A DNA stretch of 64,000 bases from JAIXWP01 sp046309775 (GTDB taxonomy: Bacteria; Bacteroidota; Bacteroidia; Flavobacteriales_D; Sanyastnellaceae): the NCBI GenBank assembly GCA_046309775.1, contig JBKCOM010000223.1, positions 1 through 64,000 of the forward strand, read 5' to 3'. Position 1 is the first letter of the stretch, and each line of letters begins with the position of its first letter. Under the pieces are notes generated by a model. The model had not been told where the DNA came from and ran no database searches. It saw only the letters and a program-made list of their open reading frames with translations. The position numbers and the translations under genes were made by a program. Below are positions 6,769 to 14,983 of this stretch, piece after piece.

Positions 6769-8202
6769 TTGAAACGCCTTCTTTTATTAACCCTCATAGT
6801 CTTGATTTTTCAAGAAACTTCCAGCCAAGACATGGCCGGAGTAATGGGCAGTACACGTTCTCCGGTAAATACGATTTTTATCAATCCATCATCAATTGTA
6901 GATAGCAGGGCTTTTATCGATATCAATATCGTTGGTTTTTCTGTATTTGCTCGAAACAATTTGGCATATCTACCCGGCGGAAGCCTCTCGCGGACGGACT
7001 TGGAAGCCTTGGAAGGTCCGGGCATCAATTTAAGTCGCAACAATTACAGGGCTTATGCCGATGTAATGGTTCAAGGTCCTTCTGTAACTTTCAATGTCAA
7101 AAAGCATGCGTTCGGTTTAATTACAAATTTCAGAACCGTTGCGGATGCAAGGGGAATTGATAATATTCTTGGAAATTATATTATCAACGGCTTTCAATAT
7201 TTGCCACAAATGGGGCAGGTGCATGAATCGAAAAATCTCAGAACTCACGGCCTCGCATGGGCGGAAACTGGTCTTACTTACGGCACCATTATCAGCAGAA
7301 GGGGAGATATGATCACACAAGGAGCTATTACGCTGAAGCGCTTGTGGGGCGTATCTGGTGTGGGGGCACGTATTGACAATTGGAGATATATTGTCGCCGA
7401 CAGCAATAGAATCGAAACTTTTGATTTTATCGGTGAATATGGATTTAATGATGTGATGAGCAGTGGTTTCAACTTGCGCAACGGCCGTGGGTTTGGAATG
7501 GATATCGGGATCACCTTCAAAAGGAGATTTAAATCATCCGAGGGCTATACGCCTTTTGATCCCTGTACGGATGGAGATTATAGAATCAAGTTTGGTTTTT
7601 CACTTTTGGATGTTGGTCGTGTACGTTTCAACAGACCTACATTTAGAAATGTATTTAATGAAAGCGAACAGAGCGAGTGGAATGACTTTTCTAACACTCA
7701 AATTGAAGACCTTCAACAAATTGATAGCTTGTTTACTGAGGGCTTGGGAGCAGCGCAAAACAACTCGGATGCAGTGCCATTTACGATGATGTTGCCAGCT
7801 ACTTTCAGCGCGCAAATAGACTATAATTGGGGTAAAGGTTTTTACACTTTTGGAATGATCAATCTTGGATTGCCTTGGCAGTCGCGCCTCGGAGTGCAAC
7901 GAAGTAGCTTATTGGCCATCGTCCCAAGATTCGAAACAAAACGATTTGAATTTGCAGTTCCCGTTACGATGTATGAATTTACAACTCCCTTGGTAGGAGC
8001 TTCACTTCGACTGAACTCAATAATCATAGGCAGCGACGATCTTCTGGCCCTATTGTTTAAACGCGACATCTACGGTGCCGACTTTTATTTTGCACTAAAA
8101 ATTACAATGTTCGAACATTGGAAGTGTAGACCTGCCAAGCAAAAGAGAACACCAAAACGAAGATCAAATTCCTTTGAGCCCGTTCCTTGTCCTTCTTGGT
8201 AA
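6769..8202 (+). CDS. DUF5723 family outer-membrane-associated protein
   Basis: A 477-residue exported protein with a signal peptide (KRLLLLTLIVLIFQETSSQ) and the conserved N-terminal region NTIFINPSSIVDSRAFIDIN, typical of DUF5723 proteins in Bacteroidota. Alternating hydrophobic strands and many aromatic residues suggest an outer-membrane beta-barrel. The tail is basic and rich in Lys/Arg and Pro. The start codon is TTG at 6769; the basic residues and hydrophobic core of the signal peptide follow at once and no ATG lies nearby. The function of the family is unknown. It follows the FKBP operon after 60 bp without a visible terminator. Confidence 0.75.
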   Translation: MKRLLLLTLIVLIFQETSSQDMAGVMGSTRSPVNTIFINPSSIVDSRAFIDINIVGFSVFARNNLAYLPGGSLSRTDLEALEGPGINLSRNNYRAYADVMVQGPSVTFNVKKHAFGLITNFRTVADARGIDNILGNYIINGFQYLPQMGQVHESKNLRTHGLAWAETGLTYGTIISRRGDMITQGAITLKRLWGVSGVGARIDNWRYIVADSNRIETFDFIGEYGFNDVMSSGFNLRNGRGFGMDIGITFKRRFKSSEGYTPFDPCTDGDYRIKFGFSLLDVGRVRFNRPTFRNVFNESEQSEWNDFSNTQIEDLQQIDSLFTEGLGAAQNNSDAVPFTMMLPATFSAQIDYNWGKGFYTFGMINLGLPWQSRLGVQRSSLLAIVPRFETKRFEFAVPVTMYEFTTPLVGASLRLNSIIIGSDDLLALLFKRDIYGADFYFALKITMFEHWKCRPAKQKRTPKRRSNSFEPVPCPSW

Positions 8203-8216
8203 TTCTACTATATTCG
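8187..8216 (+). promoter_or_regulatory. Predicted leaderless promoter of the ParE-like toxin gene
   Basis: TTG (8187-8189), 19 nt, then TATATTCG (8209-8216), one mismatch from TAnnTTTG, followed by four bases (TAGT) and the ATG at 8221. The TTG lies inside the end of the DUF5723 gene. The toxin gene therefore appears to have its own promoter. Confidence 0.45.
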
Positions 8217-8220
8217 TAGT

Positions 8221-8502
8221 ATGAATTCGTCGGATTTATATTTCACAAGCACAGCAGTAAAAAGCTTCAAAGAGATCATCGCTCACACCCAAGAAACCTC
8301 CCTTATTGCAGCGGAGAAACTTCGTGCGAAAATTTTTCATAAATTAAGATCCATACGACATCATCCCGAACAAGGTAGTAAAGCTGTTATTTTCGAAGGA
8401 CTTCAGGGCAATTATCGCTTGGCCACGGCGCTCCATGTTAAAATTTACTTCAAAGTGGAAGAGGACAGAATGGTGATACTTGAAATGATTTTGGATAAAT
8501 AA
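8221..8502 (+). CDS. RelE/ParE-family toxin-like protein without adjacent antitoxin
   Basis: A 93-residue protein. It has an N-terminal beta strand (YFTSTAVKSF), a long helical hairpin (about 15-45) with SIRHHPEQGSKAV, then LQGNYRLATALHVKIYFKVE and a C-terminal strand VILEMILDK. This is the RelE/ParE superfamily layout and the usual length. Known members poison gyrase or cleave mRNA on the ribosome. No antitoxin gene adjoins: the gap to DUF5723 is 18 bp and the next gene downstream runs the other way. It may be an orphan, a domesticated member, or paired with a distant antitoxin. Confidence 0.75.
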   Translation: MNSSDLYFTSTAVKSFKEIIAHTQETSLIAAEKLRAKIFHKLRSIRHHPEQGSKAVIFEGLQGNYRLATALHVKIYFKVEEDRMVILEMILDK

Positions 8503-8505
8503 AAT

Positions 8506-8560
8506 GGGAATAGGGGTAGGGAATAGGAATAGGAGTAGGAATAGGGAATAGGAGTAGGAG
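8506..8560. repeat. GGAATAGGAGTA-type G-rich microsatellite
   Basis: About 55 bp made only of irregular GGAATAG, GGAGTAG and GGGGTAG units lie between the toxin stop and the M14 peptidase stop. G runs of two to four recur every 5-7 bases on the plus strand. No hairpin or terminator is present. The array stops four bases before the peptidase stop codon. Confidence 0.85.
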
Positions 8561-8564
8561 GCTT

Positions 8565-10289
8565 TTAACGGGAGTAGATGGGGTATCTGAAAGCGCTGGA
8601 TTCATAGTGAGGTGAATGCTTGTATATCCAATAGAGTTGTGACCAATGCTCATTTAGGGATTCATCTTTTTTAAGAGCTTCTTCAAATTCCTTTTTTAAT
8701 TGGGGGTCTTTTTCCAGCAATTCTTTTGCTTTTTCCTCAAAAACATAATCGCTAAACCATTCCTTTTGCTGCAAAACACTATCGAAGAAATTCCAGTGGA
8801 AAAAGCTCTCCTTAGAAAGCGGTTCCAAGGTTTCAATGATATAACGGATGTTGTCTTGTCGAACAGGAATAATATAATCTCCTTCAAAAAATAAAATCTT
8901 CATTTGCTCCTTTCGCACACTGCATGACTGATGTGCAAAGTGTCCCTCATAACATGAGGTACTCGTTTTTACATCACCAACATAAAATCCATTCACCGAC
9001 ATCACCGTATCACGCGGGATTCGCTGCATCAGCACTCCATTCCATTTTAATCTCTCAATAACCTCGGTCCAAGCTTGAGGGATAATGTATTGAGAGGGAA
9101 TTTCAATTTTGTGCTGAGAAGTATAAGTTCTAAATCTTGGAATTGCTTTTTCAAAAGGTTGGTCACGATCATAACGCAATCTTTCCCCAGTTCCAATGAG
9201 AGCGGGCTCTATAACAGCTTCATATCCTTTAAAATTAAACAGCTCCTTTGTGTTTGTGTCCAGTTTAAAATTGAGTTCATACAAATCTTTGTTCTTCCAT
9301 TCTTGAATGGCTTTTTGCTTTTGTAAGCGCAGCTTTTTATTGTTGCTGTGAGCGTACTTCCCGAGAGTGACAAAGAATTGATAGGTCGATTCTACGCGCT
9401 GAGGATAAGGCTTCAACATGTGTGTTTCCGTTGTAAAACCTATGGTTTGAAACAACGCGGCATACCCCGTTGAGTAGCGAGCTGTTTCAAGAAAATCGGC
9501 TAATCCAGATTCGGGAGTTGCCCCCATGTGATTGACGTATGGTGACATTTCGAAACCTCTATTTTTCATTTCAGAAAAAAGATAGGGCTCTAATTCTTGC
9601 TTCACAAAGGCTGCCTGCGGAGAACCCAGTTTATTGAGTTGCTGGCTAATCAAAGTCATCACATAACTATAATCCGCGCCGTTGCTCACATGGGTATCGA
9701 TAAATAGGGTTGGCTTTACTTGCTGAAAAATTCTATTAAATGATGCTGCATTCTCGCTATCACATTTGATGAAGTCTCGATTCAAATCAAGATTTTTTGA
9801 ATTTCCGCGAAACCCATATTGCTCAGGACCATTTTGATTGGTACGGCTATATCCATTGCGAATCATAGCACCATCTACATTGTAAATGGGGATAATGCAA
9901 AAAATTACACTATCGAGCAATTGATGCAATTCATTTGTCGGATCTAATATCTCTTTTGAAAAAACTATAGATGCATCTACACCATCTGGCTCACCGGGAT
10001 GAATAGCATTATTGATGAGAATAACTGTTTTATTGGGGTTAAAAAGTTCAGGAAAAAATACTTTCTCTTTATTTATAATGAATAAATGTAGCGGTTTGCC
10101 GATATCTGTATAACCCGCCACAGTAAGCTCACAGAGTTCAGATTGCTGATCGAGTAAGGTGAATGTGTCGATGCATTGATTCCATGTTGGCGTGATATTG
10201 CCACTGAAAGGAACATGTTGAGACTTTGCGCTGTTTATAAAAAATGTTGAGCACAAAGCAATCAAAAACCAATTTCGTCGTCTATTCAT
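8565..10289 (-). CDS. Secreted M14-family zinc metallocarboxypeptidase
   Basis: A 574-residue protein with a signal peptide (about 1-23, ending SAKSQ). The peptidase domain (about 40-310) has the zinc ligands His97 and Glu100 (NAIHPGEPDG) and His200 (FIDTHVSNG), substrate-binding Asn170-Arg171 (LDLNRDF) and a likely catalytic Glu288 (FTTETHMLKPY). M14 enzymes remove C-terminal residues from peptides or act on peptidoglycan peptides. About 260 C-terminal residues follow with no recognised domain. The protein is probably periplasmic or surface-exposed. The ATG at 10289 opens the signal peptide and lies four bases after a -7 box; yqgE starts 37 bp away on the other strand. Confidence 0.92.
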   Translation of the reverse strand: MNRRRNWFLIALCSTFFINSAKSQHVPFSGNITPTWNQCIDTFTLLDQQSELCELTVAGYTDIGKPLHLFIINKEKVFFPELFNPNKTVILINNAIHPGEPDGVDASIVFSKEILDPTNELHQLLDSVIFCIIPIYNVDGAMIRNGYSRTNQNGPEQYGFRGNSKNLDLNRDFIKCDSENAASFNRIFQQVKPTLFIDTHVSNGADYSYVMTLISQQLNKLGSPQAAFVKQELEPYLFSEMKNRGFEMSPYVNHMGATPESGLADFLETARYSTGYAALFQTIGFTTETHMLKPYPQRVESTYQFFVTLGKYAHSNNKKLRLQKQKAIQEWKNKDLYELNFKLDTNTKELFNFKGYEAVIEPALIGTGERLRYDRDQPFEKAIPRFRTYTSQHKIEIPSQYIIPQAWTEVIERLKWNGVLMQRIPRDTVMSVNGFYVGDVKTSTSCYEGHFAHQSCSVRKEQMKILFFEGDYIIPVRQDNIRYIIETLEPLSKESFFHWNFFDSVLQQKEWFSDYVFEEKAKELLEKDPQLKKEFEEALKKDESLNEHWSQLYWIYKHSPHYESSAFRYPIYSR

Positions 10290-10322
10290 TGGACAAGTGT
10301 AAAAAGGTTTTGTTTAATTTTA
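10289..10322 (+). promoter_or_regulatory. Predicted leaderless promoter of yqgE
   Basis: TTG (10289-10291), 23 nt, then TAATTTTA (10315-10322), one mismatch from TAnnTTTG, followed by four bases and the GTG at 10327. It interleaves with the leftward peptidase promoter inside a 37-bp spacer. Confidence 0.45.
10294..10301 (-). promoter_or_regulatory. Predicted -7 box of the M14 peptidase gene (leaderless)
   Basis: On the minus strand TACACTTG (10301-10294) is one mismatch from TAnnTTTG and lies four bases before the ATG at 10289. No good -33 TTG is seen at the expected distance; GTG at 10326-10324 (22 nt away) is the nearest approximation. Confidence 0.4.
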
Positions 10323-10326
10323 GCAC

Positions 10327-10905
10327 GTGAAGATTGATTTTTCCCCAAATACGAATGTGGAGCCTAAGAAAGGTCAGGTGTTGTTATCGGAGCCTTTCCT
10401 CAATGATCCTTATTTTAAAAGGACAGTAATTCTCTTATGCGAGCACAATAGCGAAGGTTCATTCGGTTTTGTGCTCAATAATTTCATTGAGGTTGAGTTG
10501 GATCAAATCATTGAGGATATGCCCAAGTTTGATGGAAAAATTAGTATTGGCGGCCCTGTTCGGAATTCTAATCTCTATTACATACATACTCTCGGAAATG
10601 AGATTGAGGAGAGCGTGGAGATACTCCCTGGAGTGTTTATGGGCGGTGATTTTGAAAAGCTGAGAAAACTCTTGTATGCAGGAAAAATCGCTCCGGAGCA
10701 AGTTCGTTTCTTTGTTGGATACAGTGGATGGTCACCCGATCAGTTGCAGTCAGAAATCAAAAGCCAGAGTTGGTTCGTTACTGACATCGACAAAGATTTG
10801 GTAATGGATACCGAAGTTGATGACTTGTGGAGACATATTATGAAGAAGTTTGGAAGAAAAGGGGAGGTAATCGCCAATATGCCAGAGGATCCAAGTTTGA
10901 ATTAG
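10327..10905 (+). CDS. YqgE/AlgH family protein (UPF0301)
   Basis: A 192-residue protein with the conserved core GQVLLSEPFLNDPYFKRTV, EGSFGFVLNN, ISIGGPV and FFVGYSGWSPDQL, which defines the YqgE/AlgH family. Its molecular function is not settled; AlgH was first described as an alginate regulator in Pseudomonas. It is cytoplasmic, with no signal peptide. The GTG at 10327 gives an N-terminal extension KIDFSPNTN; a second GTG at 10357 would give MEPKKGQV, which resembles many homologues. The promoter position favours 10327 as leaderless, whereas 10357 would imply a 30-nt leader. A bidirectional terminator follows. Confidence 0.9.
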   Translation: MKIDFSPNTNVEPKKGQVLLSEPFLNDPYFKRTVILLCEHNSEGSFGFVLNNFIEVELDQIIEDMPKFDGKISIGGPVRNSNLYYIHTLGNEIEESVEILPGVFMGGDFEKLRKLLYAGKIAPEQVRFFVGYSGWSPDQLQSEIKSQSWFVTDIDKDLVMDTEVDDLWRHIMKKFGRKGEVIANMPEDPSLN

Positions 10906-10913
10906 ATATAAAG

Positions 10914-10940
10914 AAAAAGCCTGGCGATGCCAGGCTTTTT
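10914..10940. terminator. Bidirectional intrinsic terminator between yqgE and pruA
   Basis: AAAAAGCCTGGC (10914-10925), loop GAT, then GCCAGGCTTTTT (10929-10940). The perfect 12-bp stem with A and T flanks can end both converging transcripts. Confidence 0.92.
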
Positions 10941-10949
10941 TATTCTCTA

Positions 10950-12581
10950 TTAATTTCCTAAAAATGGATAACGATAATCTCGTGGAGGAACAAATGTTTC
11001 TTTAATTGTACGTGCAGAAACCCAACGCAATAGATTGAGGTAACTTCCAGCCTTGTCATTGGTGCCGCTACCGCGTGCTCCACCAAAAGGCTGCTGGCCA
11101 ACTACAGCACCGGTAGGTTTGTCGTTGATATAGAAATTACCTGCGGCATTTTCCAAAACCTTTGTTGCTTGATCGATGGCATATCTATCCGTGGCGAGCA
11201 CCGCACCTGTAAGCGCATACTCACTTGTATTGTTCACCAAGTGAAGTGTATCCGCCCACAAATCATCGGCATAAACATAAATCGTAAGCACAGGACCAAA
11301 AATCTCCTCGCACATGGTGCGGAATTTTGGATTGGATGTCACTACTACTGTTGGCTCAATGAAATATCCAACAGACTTGTCATAACCTCCACCAGCGATA
11401 ATTTCTGCGTCCTTTTGTTCTTTTATAAAGTCAATATATCCTGCAATCTTGTTGAATGCCTTTTCATCAATGACAGCGTTAATGAAATTGCTAAAATCAT
11501 CTGGCGCTCCCATTTTGAAGCTCTTTAGATCCGCTACGATTTTTTCTTTTACCGCAGGCCAGATCGACTGAGGAACATACGCACGACTTGCTGCGCTGCA
11601 CTTTTGTCCTTGGAATTCAAATGCGCCTCTAGTCAAAGCAGTGGCAACTTCGTCTGGATGTGCGGACGCATGAGCCACCACAAAATCTTTTCCTCCAGTT
11701 TCACCAACAATACGTGGATAGGTCTTATACAAGTCGATATTCGTTCCAATCTCCTTCCAGAGCTGTTTGAAAACACCCGTTGAACCCGTGAAGTGAATTC
11801 CAGCAAAATCGGGATGTTTGAAAATAACATCACCAGCCACTTGTCCACTTACTGTAATCATGTTAATCACGCCATCTGGAACACCTGCTGCTTTGTAAAT
11901 TTCTATTAAAATCTGAGCGCTATAAATCTGCGTTTCTGCTGGCTTCCACACGACTACATTACCCATCAAAGCGGGTGCTATTGCAAGATTACCTGCGATA
12001 CTTGTAAAGTTGAACGGTGAAAGTGCAAAAACAAAACCCTCAAGCGGGCGATATTCCAAACGATTCCACATGCCTGGCAAAGAACCTGGCTGATCTTTGT
12101 AAATCTGTTGCATGTATGCAACATTGAATCTTAAAAAGTCGATCAACTCGCATGCAGCATCAATCTCTGCTTGAAAGGCATTTTTGCTTTGGGCCAACAT
12201 AGTAGCGGCGTTCATGCGTGCTCTAAATGGTCCGGCCAACAAATCAGCCGCCTTAAGGAAAATAGCAGCTCTTTGTTCCCAGGGCAGACTCGCCCAACGC
12301 TCTCTTGCGTCAAGCGCTGCTTTGATCGCGTCCTCAACGTGTTTCTTTTCACCAACGTTATAGTGCCCGATGGTCTTCTGATGTTCGTGAGGGGCGCTTA
12401 GCCTTTTTTTATTTTCTGTTCTTATTTCCTTACCATTAATGTACATAGGCACATCAATAGGCGCTTGATTGTAAAGTTCGTGATACGCGGCCAACAATTG
12501 TGTTTTTTCAACGCTGCCTGGCGCGTAAGACTTCACCGGCTCATTAACGGGAAGTGGGACTTGATATACTCCTTTTGGCAT
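10950..12581 (-). CDS. pruA: L-glutamate gamma-semialdehyde (1-pyrroline-5-carboxylate) dehydrogenase
   Basis: An aldehyde dehydrogenase of 543 residues that oxidises glutamate semialdehyde, from proline or ornithine breakdown, to glutamate with NAD+. Catalytic Cys328 lies in GQKCSAASRAYVP and the general-base Glu294 in VGETGGKDFVVAH. GSTGVFKQLW (266-275) fits the cofactor region. The full-length N-terminal extension (KGVYQVPLPVNEPVKSYAPG) matches the stand-alone P5C dehydrogenase group found in animals and Bacteroidota, not the bifunctional PutA. No proline dehydrogenase gene is in the window. It is a single gene behind a promoter placed just after the amylase stop. Confidence 0.95.
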   Translation of the reverse strand: MPKGVYQVPLPVNEPVKSYAPGSVEKTQLLAAYHELYNQAPIDVPMYINGKEIRTENKKRLSAPHEHQKTIGHYNVGEKKHVEDAIKAALDARERWASLPWEQRAAIFLKAADLLAGPFRARMNAATMLAQSKNAFQAEIDAACELIDFLRFNVAYMQQIYKDQPGSLPGMWNRLEYRPLEGFVFALSPFNFTSIAGNLAIAPALMGNVVVWKPAETQIYSAQILIEIYKAAGVPDGVINMITVSGQVAGDVIFKHPDFAGIHFTGSTGVFKQLWKEIGTNIDLYKTYPRIVGETGGKDFVVAHASAHPDEVATALTRGAFEFQGQKCSAASRAYVPQSIWPAVKEKIVADLKSFKMGAPDDFSNFINAVIDEKAFNKIAGYIDFIKEQKDAEIIAGGGYDKSVGYFIEPTVVVTSNPKFRTMCEEIFGPVLTIYVYADDLWADTLHLVNNTSEYALTGAVLATDRYAIDQATKVLENAAGNFYINDKPTGAVVGQQPFGGARGSGTNDKAGSYLNLLRWVSARTIKETFVPPRDYRYPFLGN

Positions 12582-12598
12582 TTTCTTTAATTTGCGGT

Positions 12599-12606
12599 CA
12601 AAGGTA
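12599..12606 (-). promoter_or_regulatory. Predicted -7 box of pruA
   Basis: On the minus strand this reads TACCTTTG, a perfect TAnnTTTG. It lies 17 nt before the pruA ATG at 12581 and 13 bp after the amylase stop at 12620. No TTG is found 17-23 nt upstream. Confidence 0.5.
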
Positions 12607-12619
12607 AATAGGTTAAATG

Positions 12620-14980
12620 CTAATTAGCGAATATTCCAAACCCATTTTTAACCAAATCAGAATCTTTCAAATTCAATAATAATTTGCCGTCTTTTTGACT
12701 TAAAGTATTATTTCCAATCAATGACTTCAAGTCATTCATAGACAATGATTTTGGTAATTCCAATTCGATGGATTCTGTATTCAATGAAGGCTTGCAGAAT
12801 ACCACTAAAACCACCTTGTTTTTATATTTTCTTAAGAAAGCGAAAACACTATTATCAGCCTTTAAAGGAATGATGTCCCCGTAAATGAGAGCCATATTTT
12901 CCTGACGAAGCTTGGCCAATTTTTGAACGGTTTGCTTCAATTGTGACTGGTCTTCATTGAGATTTTCAAAAACCATCATCCTGCGATTGTCCGGATCATT
13001 TGCTCCCGGTAATCCTATTTCATCACCATAATAAACGCAAGGAATACCAGGGGTTGTCATCAAGAAGGCATTGAGCATGGCCAATTTCTTAAAACCTTCC
13101 TTTCCATTATTTTGAATATCCTTGGTCCAACCCACGAGCTTTGGATCATCGCTAAATTGAACACTACCATCAGCATATGAAATAAAGCGGGCTCTATCTT
13201 GATTGCCAGTAATGTTGCCCATCAAGTGGTGGCTACCATAAACGTATAAGCTTTGATTCAACGTTCTTTGCAAATTTTCAAATCCAGTTTCATCCTTTGC
13301 AAAAGCATCGACCATGGCGTCATAGAGATTAAAATCAAACTGAGCGTCTAACTGACCTGATGTGATGTAAGAGCTTATTAACTCGGGATTCCCATAGGTT
13401 TCACCAATTTGAAAAAGTGATTTGTTTTCGCGCTTTTTGATCTTTGCCGTGAGCGATTGCCAGAAAGCTTCTGGAATGTGCTTGGTAGCGTCGTGTCTGA
13501 AACCATCCAAATCGTAGTTGTCAACCCAGAATAAAGCAGTATCCGTTAACGCCTCTACTACTTCAGGTTTTGAAAAATCCCAAGTAGGAAGGAAGGTATC
13601 AAACCATGTTGTAAGACGTTGTTCGTCCCACAACTCAGTATTCATTCTACCGTCGGGCAAATAGAGTGGGGTAGTCCATTCTGGATGCTGCTTGTACAAA
13701 GGATGATCTGTATGTACGTGATGTGCTACATAGTCAAGCACTACATTCATATTATTTTGATGCGCCACGTCTAGAAGCTCTTTAAACTCTTGCTCTGAAC
13801 CAAAGCGATCATCGATCTTCGTAAGCGCGGTTGGCCAGTAACCGTGGTATGCAGAGAACTTGGAAATTGCTCCTTTATTCCAAAGTCCCCAAGCGCCTTC
13901 TGCATTGCGGCTGATAGGGGAGATCCAGATGGTATTCATACCCATTTCTTTGAAATATCCAGACTTAATTTTTTCTGTAATACCCTTGATATCTCCACCG
14001 AAGTTATTGGCTTTTGGGAGAATTGCGGGGTCGTTGGTAGGGCGGTTATTGCTATTATTTCCATCAAAGAAACGATCCACCATCATGAAATACATGATAT
14101 TGGTGTGCAAGTCTTTTCGATTGAGTTCGGTAGTAGATTCAATGACTTTGCCTTTATTCAAAGGAATGAGCACATCGTTTGTGCGCAAATTTCCGGTGGT
14201 TCCATACACCCGAACGAACGCTCGGTCTGTGGTTGTATTAGGAATTTGAACATGAACTTTCCCATCCTTTATAGTCGTATTGATTTTTTTGTTGCCCAAA
14301 TAAGCAAAGGCCTCGGTGACGTCGCCTACAGCTCCAATAATGATAGACGCGTCTTTTGTGTCTTCAAAAAACAAACGAGCAGCAATAGCATCGGGATTAC
14401 CAACGATGAATGTGTTGTTAAATGCTCCCATCCCATTGCTCTTTTGATTTGGATTGGTTTCATCCATCGATTCCTTTCCGTCTTTCCACAAGCGGTACTC
14501 ATAGACAGCCGGATTGAGGTATAGCGTGGTTGTCCAAGCGCCATCAACAAGTTTCAGTGGCGTTGCCTTGCTATTCCAACCATTCATGCTTCCTGCCATA
14601 GCCACCTCTTTGCAGGGCGCCTCAGCTTTATACGTGAAGGTGTATTTTATTTTTTCTGTGTTAAAGACAATGATGTCATGATCGCTGCCTCTATAAGATA
14701 CTTTTAAATTACCAATGGGAGATTGGAGTACGCCCGGAGGAACAATTGCGAAACCTTCTTTATTGATTTGAAGCTTTGTGTTGTTAAGAGAAGCGCTGCC
14801 AATTGAATCTGCAATTTCAAAATAATCCAATAGACGCACGCGTGTCGTGTCAGGACCAAGTTTGACTGGGCTTGCAATTTTACCGATGTAGTCTTTGCTC
14901 TCAACATCATCTGGTTTCGAACTGTTGCACGCAAAAAATATGAATGCGAGTGCGGGAAGAAATGCTTTTAAATGCTTCAT
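12620..14980 (-). CDS. GH13 alpha-amylase-family lipoprotein with starch/glycogen-binding-type domain
   Basis: A 786-residue lipoprotein (FFAC, Cys18), so it is envelope-anchored. Residues about 110-195 form a CBM48/AMPK-GBD-like domain (KEVAMAGSMNGWNSKATPLK, then YEYRLWKDG). The GH13 barrel follows (about 290-690) with nucleophile Asp497 in DGFRHDATKH, acid/base Glu527 in IGETYG and Asp595 in GNQDRAR. It should hydrolyse alpha-1,4-glucans such as maltodextrin or pullulan; the exact linkage is not deducible. It is the last gene of the operon with prmC (3 bp upstream) and another amylase. No SusC/SusD pair is nearby. Confidence 0.93.
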   Translation of the reverse strand: MKHLKAFLPALAFIFFACNSSKPDDVESKDYIGKIASPVKLGPDTTRVRLLDYFEIADSIGSASLNNTKLQINKEGFAIVPPGVLQSPIGNLKVSYRGSDHDIIVFNTEKIKYTFTYKAEAPCKEVAMAGSMNGWNSKATPLKLVDGAWTTTLYLNPAVYEYRLWKDGKESMDETNPNQKSNGMGAFNNTFIVGNPDAIAARLFFEDTKDASIIIGAVGDVTEAFAYLGNKKINTTIKDGKVHVQIPNTTTDRAFVRVYGTTGNLRTNDVLIPLNKGKVIESTTELNRKDLHTNIMYFMMVDRFFDGNNSNNRPTNDPAILPKANNFGGDIKGITEKIKSGYFKEMGMNTIWISPISRNAEGAWGLWNKGAISKFSAYHGYWPTALTKIDDRFGSEQEFKELLDVAHQNNMNVVLDYVAHHVHTDHPLYKQHPEWTTPLYLPDGRMNTELWDEQRLTTWFDTFLPTWDFSKPEVVEALTDTALFWVDNYDLDGFRHDATKHIPEAFWQSLTAKIKKRENKSLFQIGETYGNPELISSYITSGQLDAQFDFNLYDAMVDAFAKDETGFENLQRTLNQSLYVYGSHHLMGNITGNQDRARFISYADGSVQFSDDPKLVGWTKDIQNNGKEGFKKLAMLNAFLMTTPGIPCVYYGDEIGLPGANDPDNRRMMVFENLNEDQSQLKQTVQKLAKLRQENMALIYGDIIPLKADNSVFAFLRKYKNKVVLVVFCKPSLNTESIELELPKSLSMNDLKSLIGNNTLSQKDGKLLLNLKDSDLVKNGFGIFAN

Positions 14981-14983
14981 TGG

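Noticed and set aside
8450..8653. Proline/isoleucine-rich open frame across the microsatellite (minus strand)
   Set aside because: It is simply the reverse translation of the GGAATAG repeat and overlaps two better genes.
13844..14524. 226-codon open frame antisense to the N-terminal half of the first amylase
   Set aside because: It is opposite a well-supported GH13 lipoprotein; the translation shows no domain and has no promoter or coupling.
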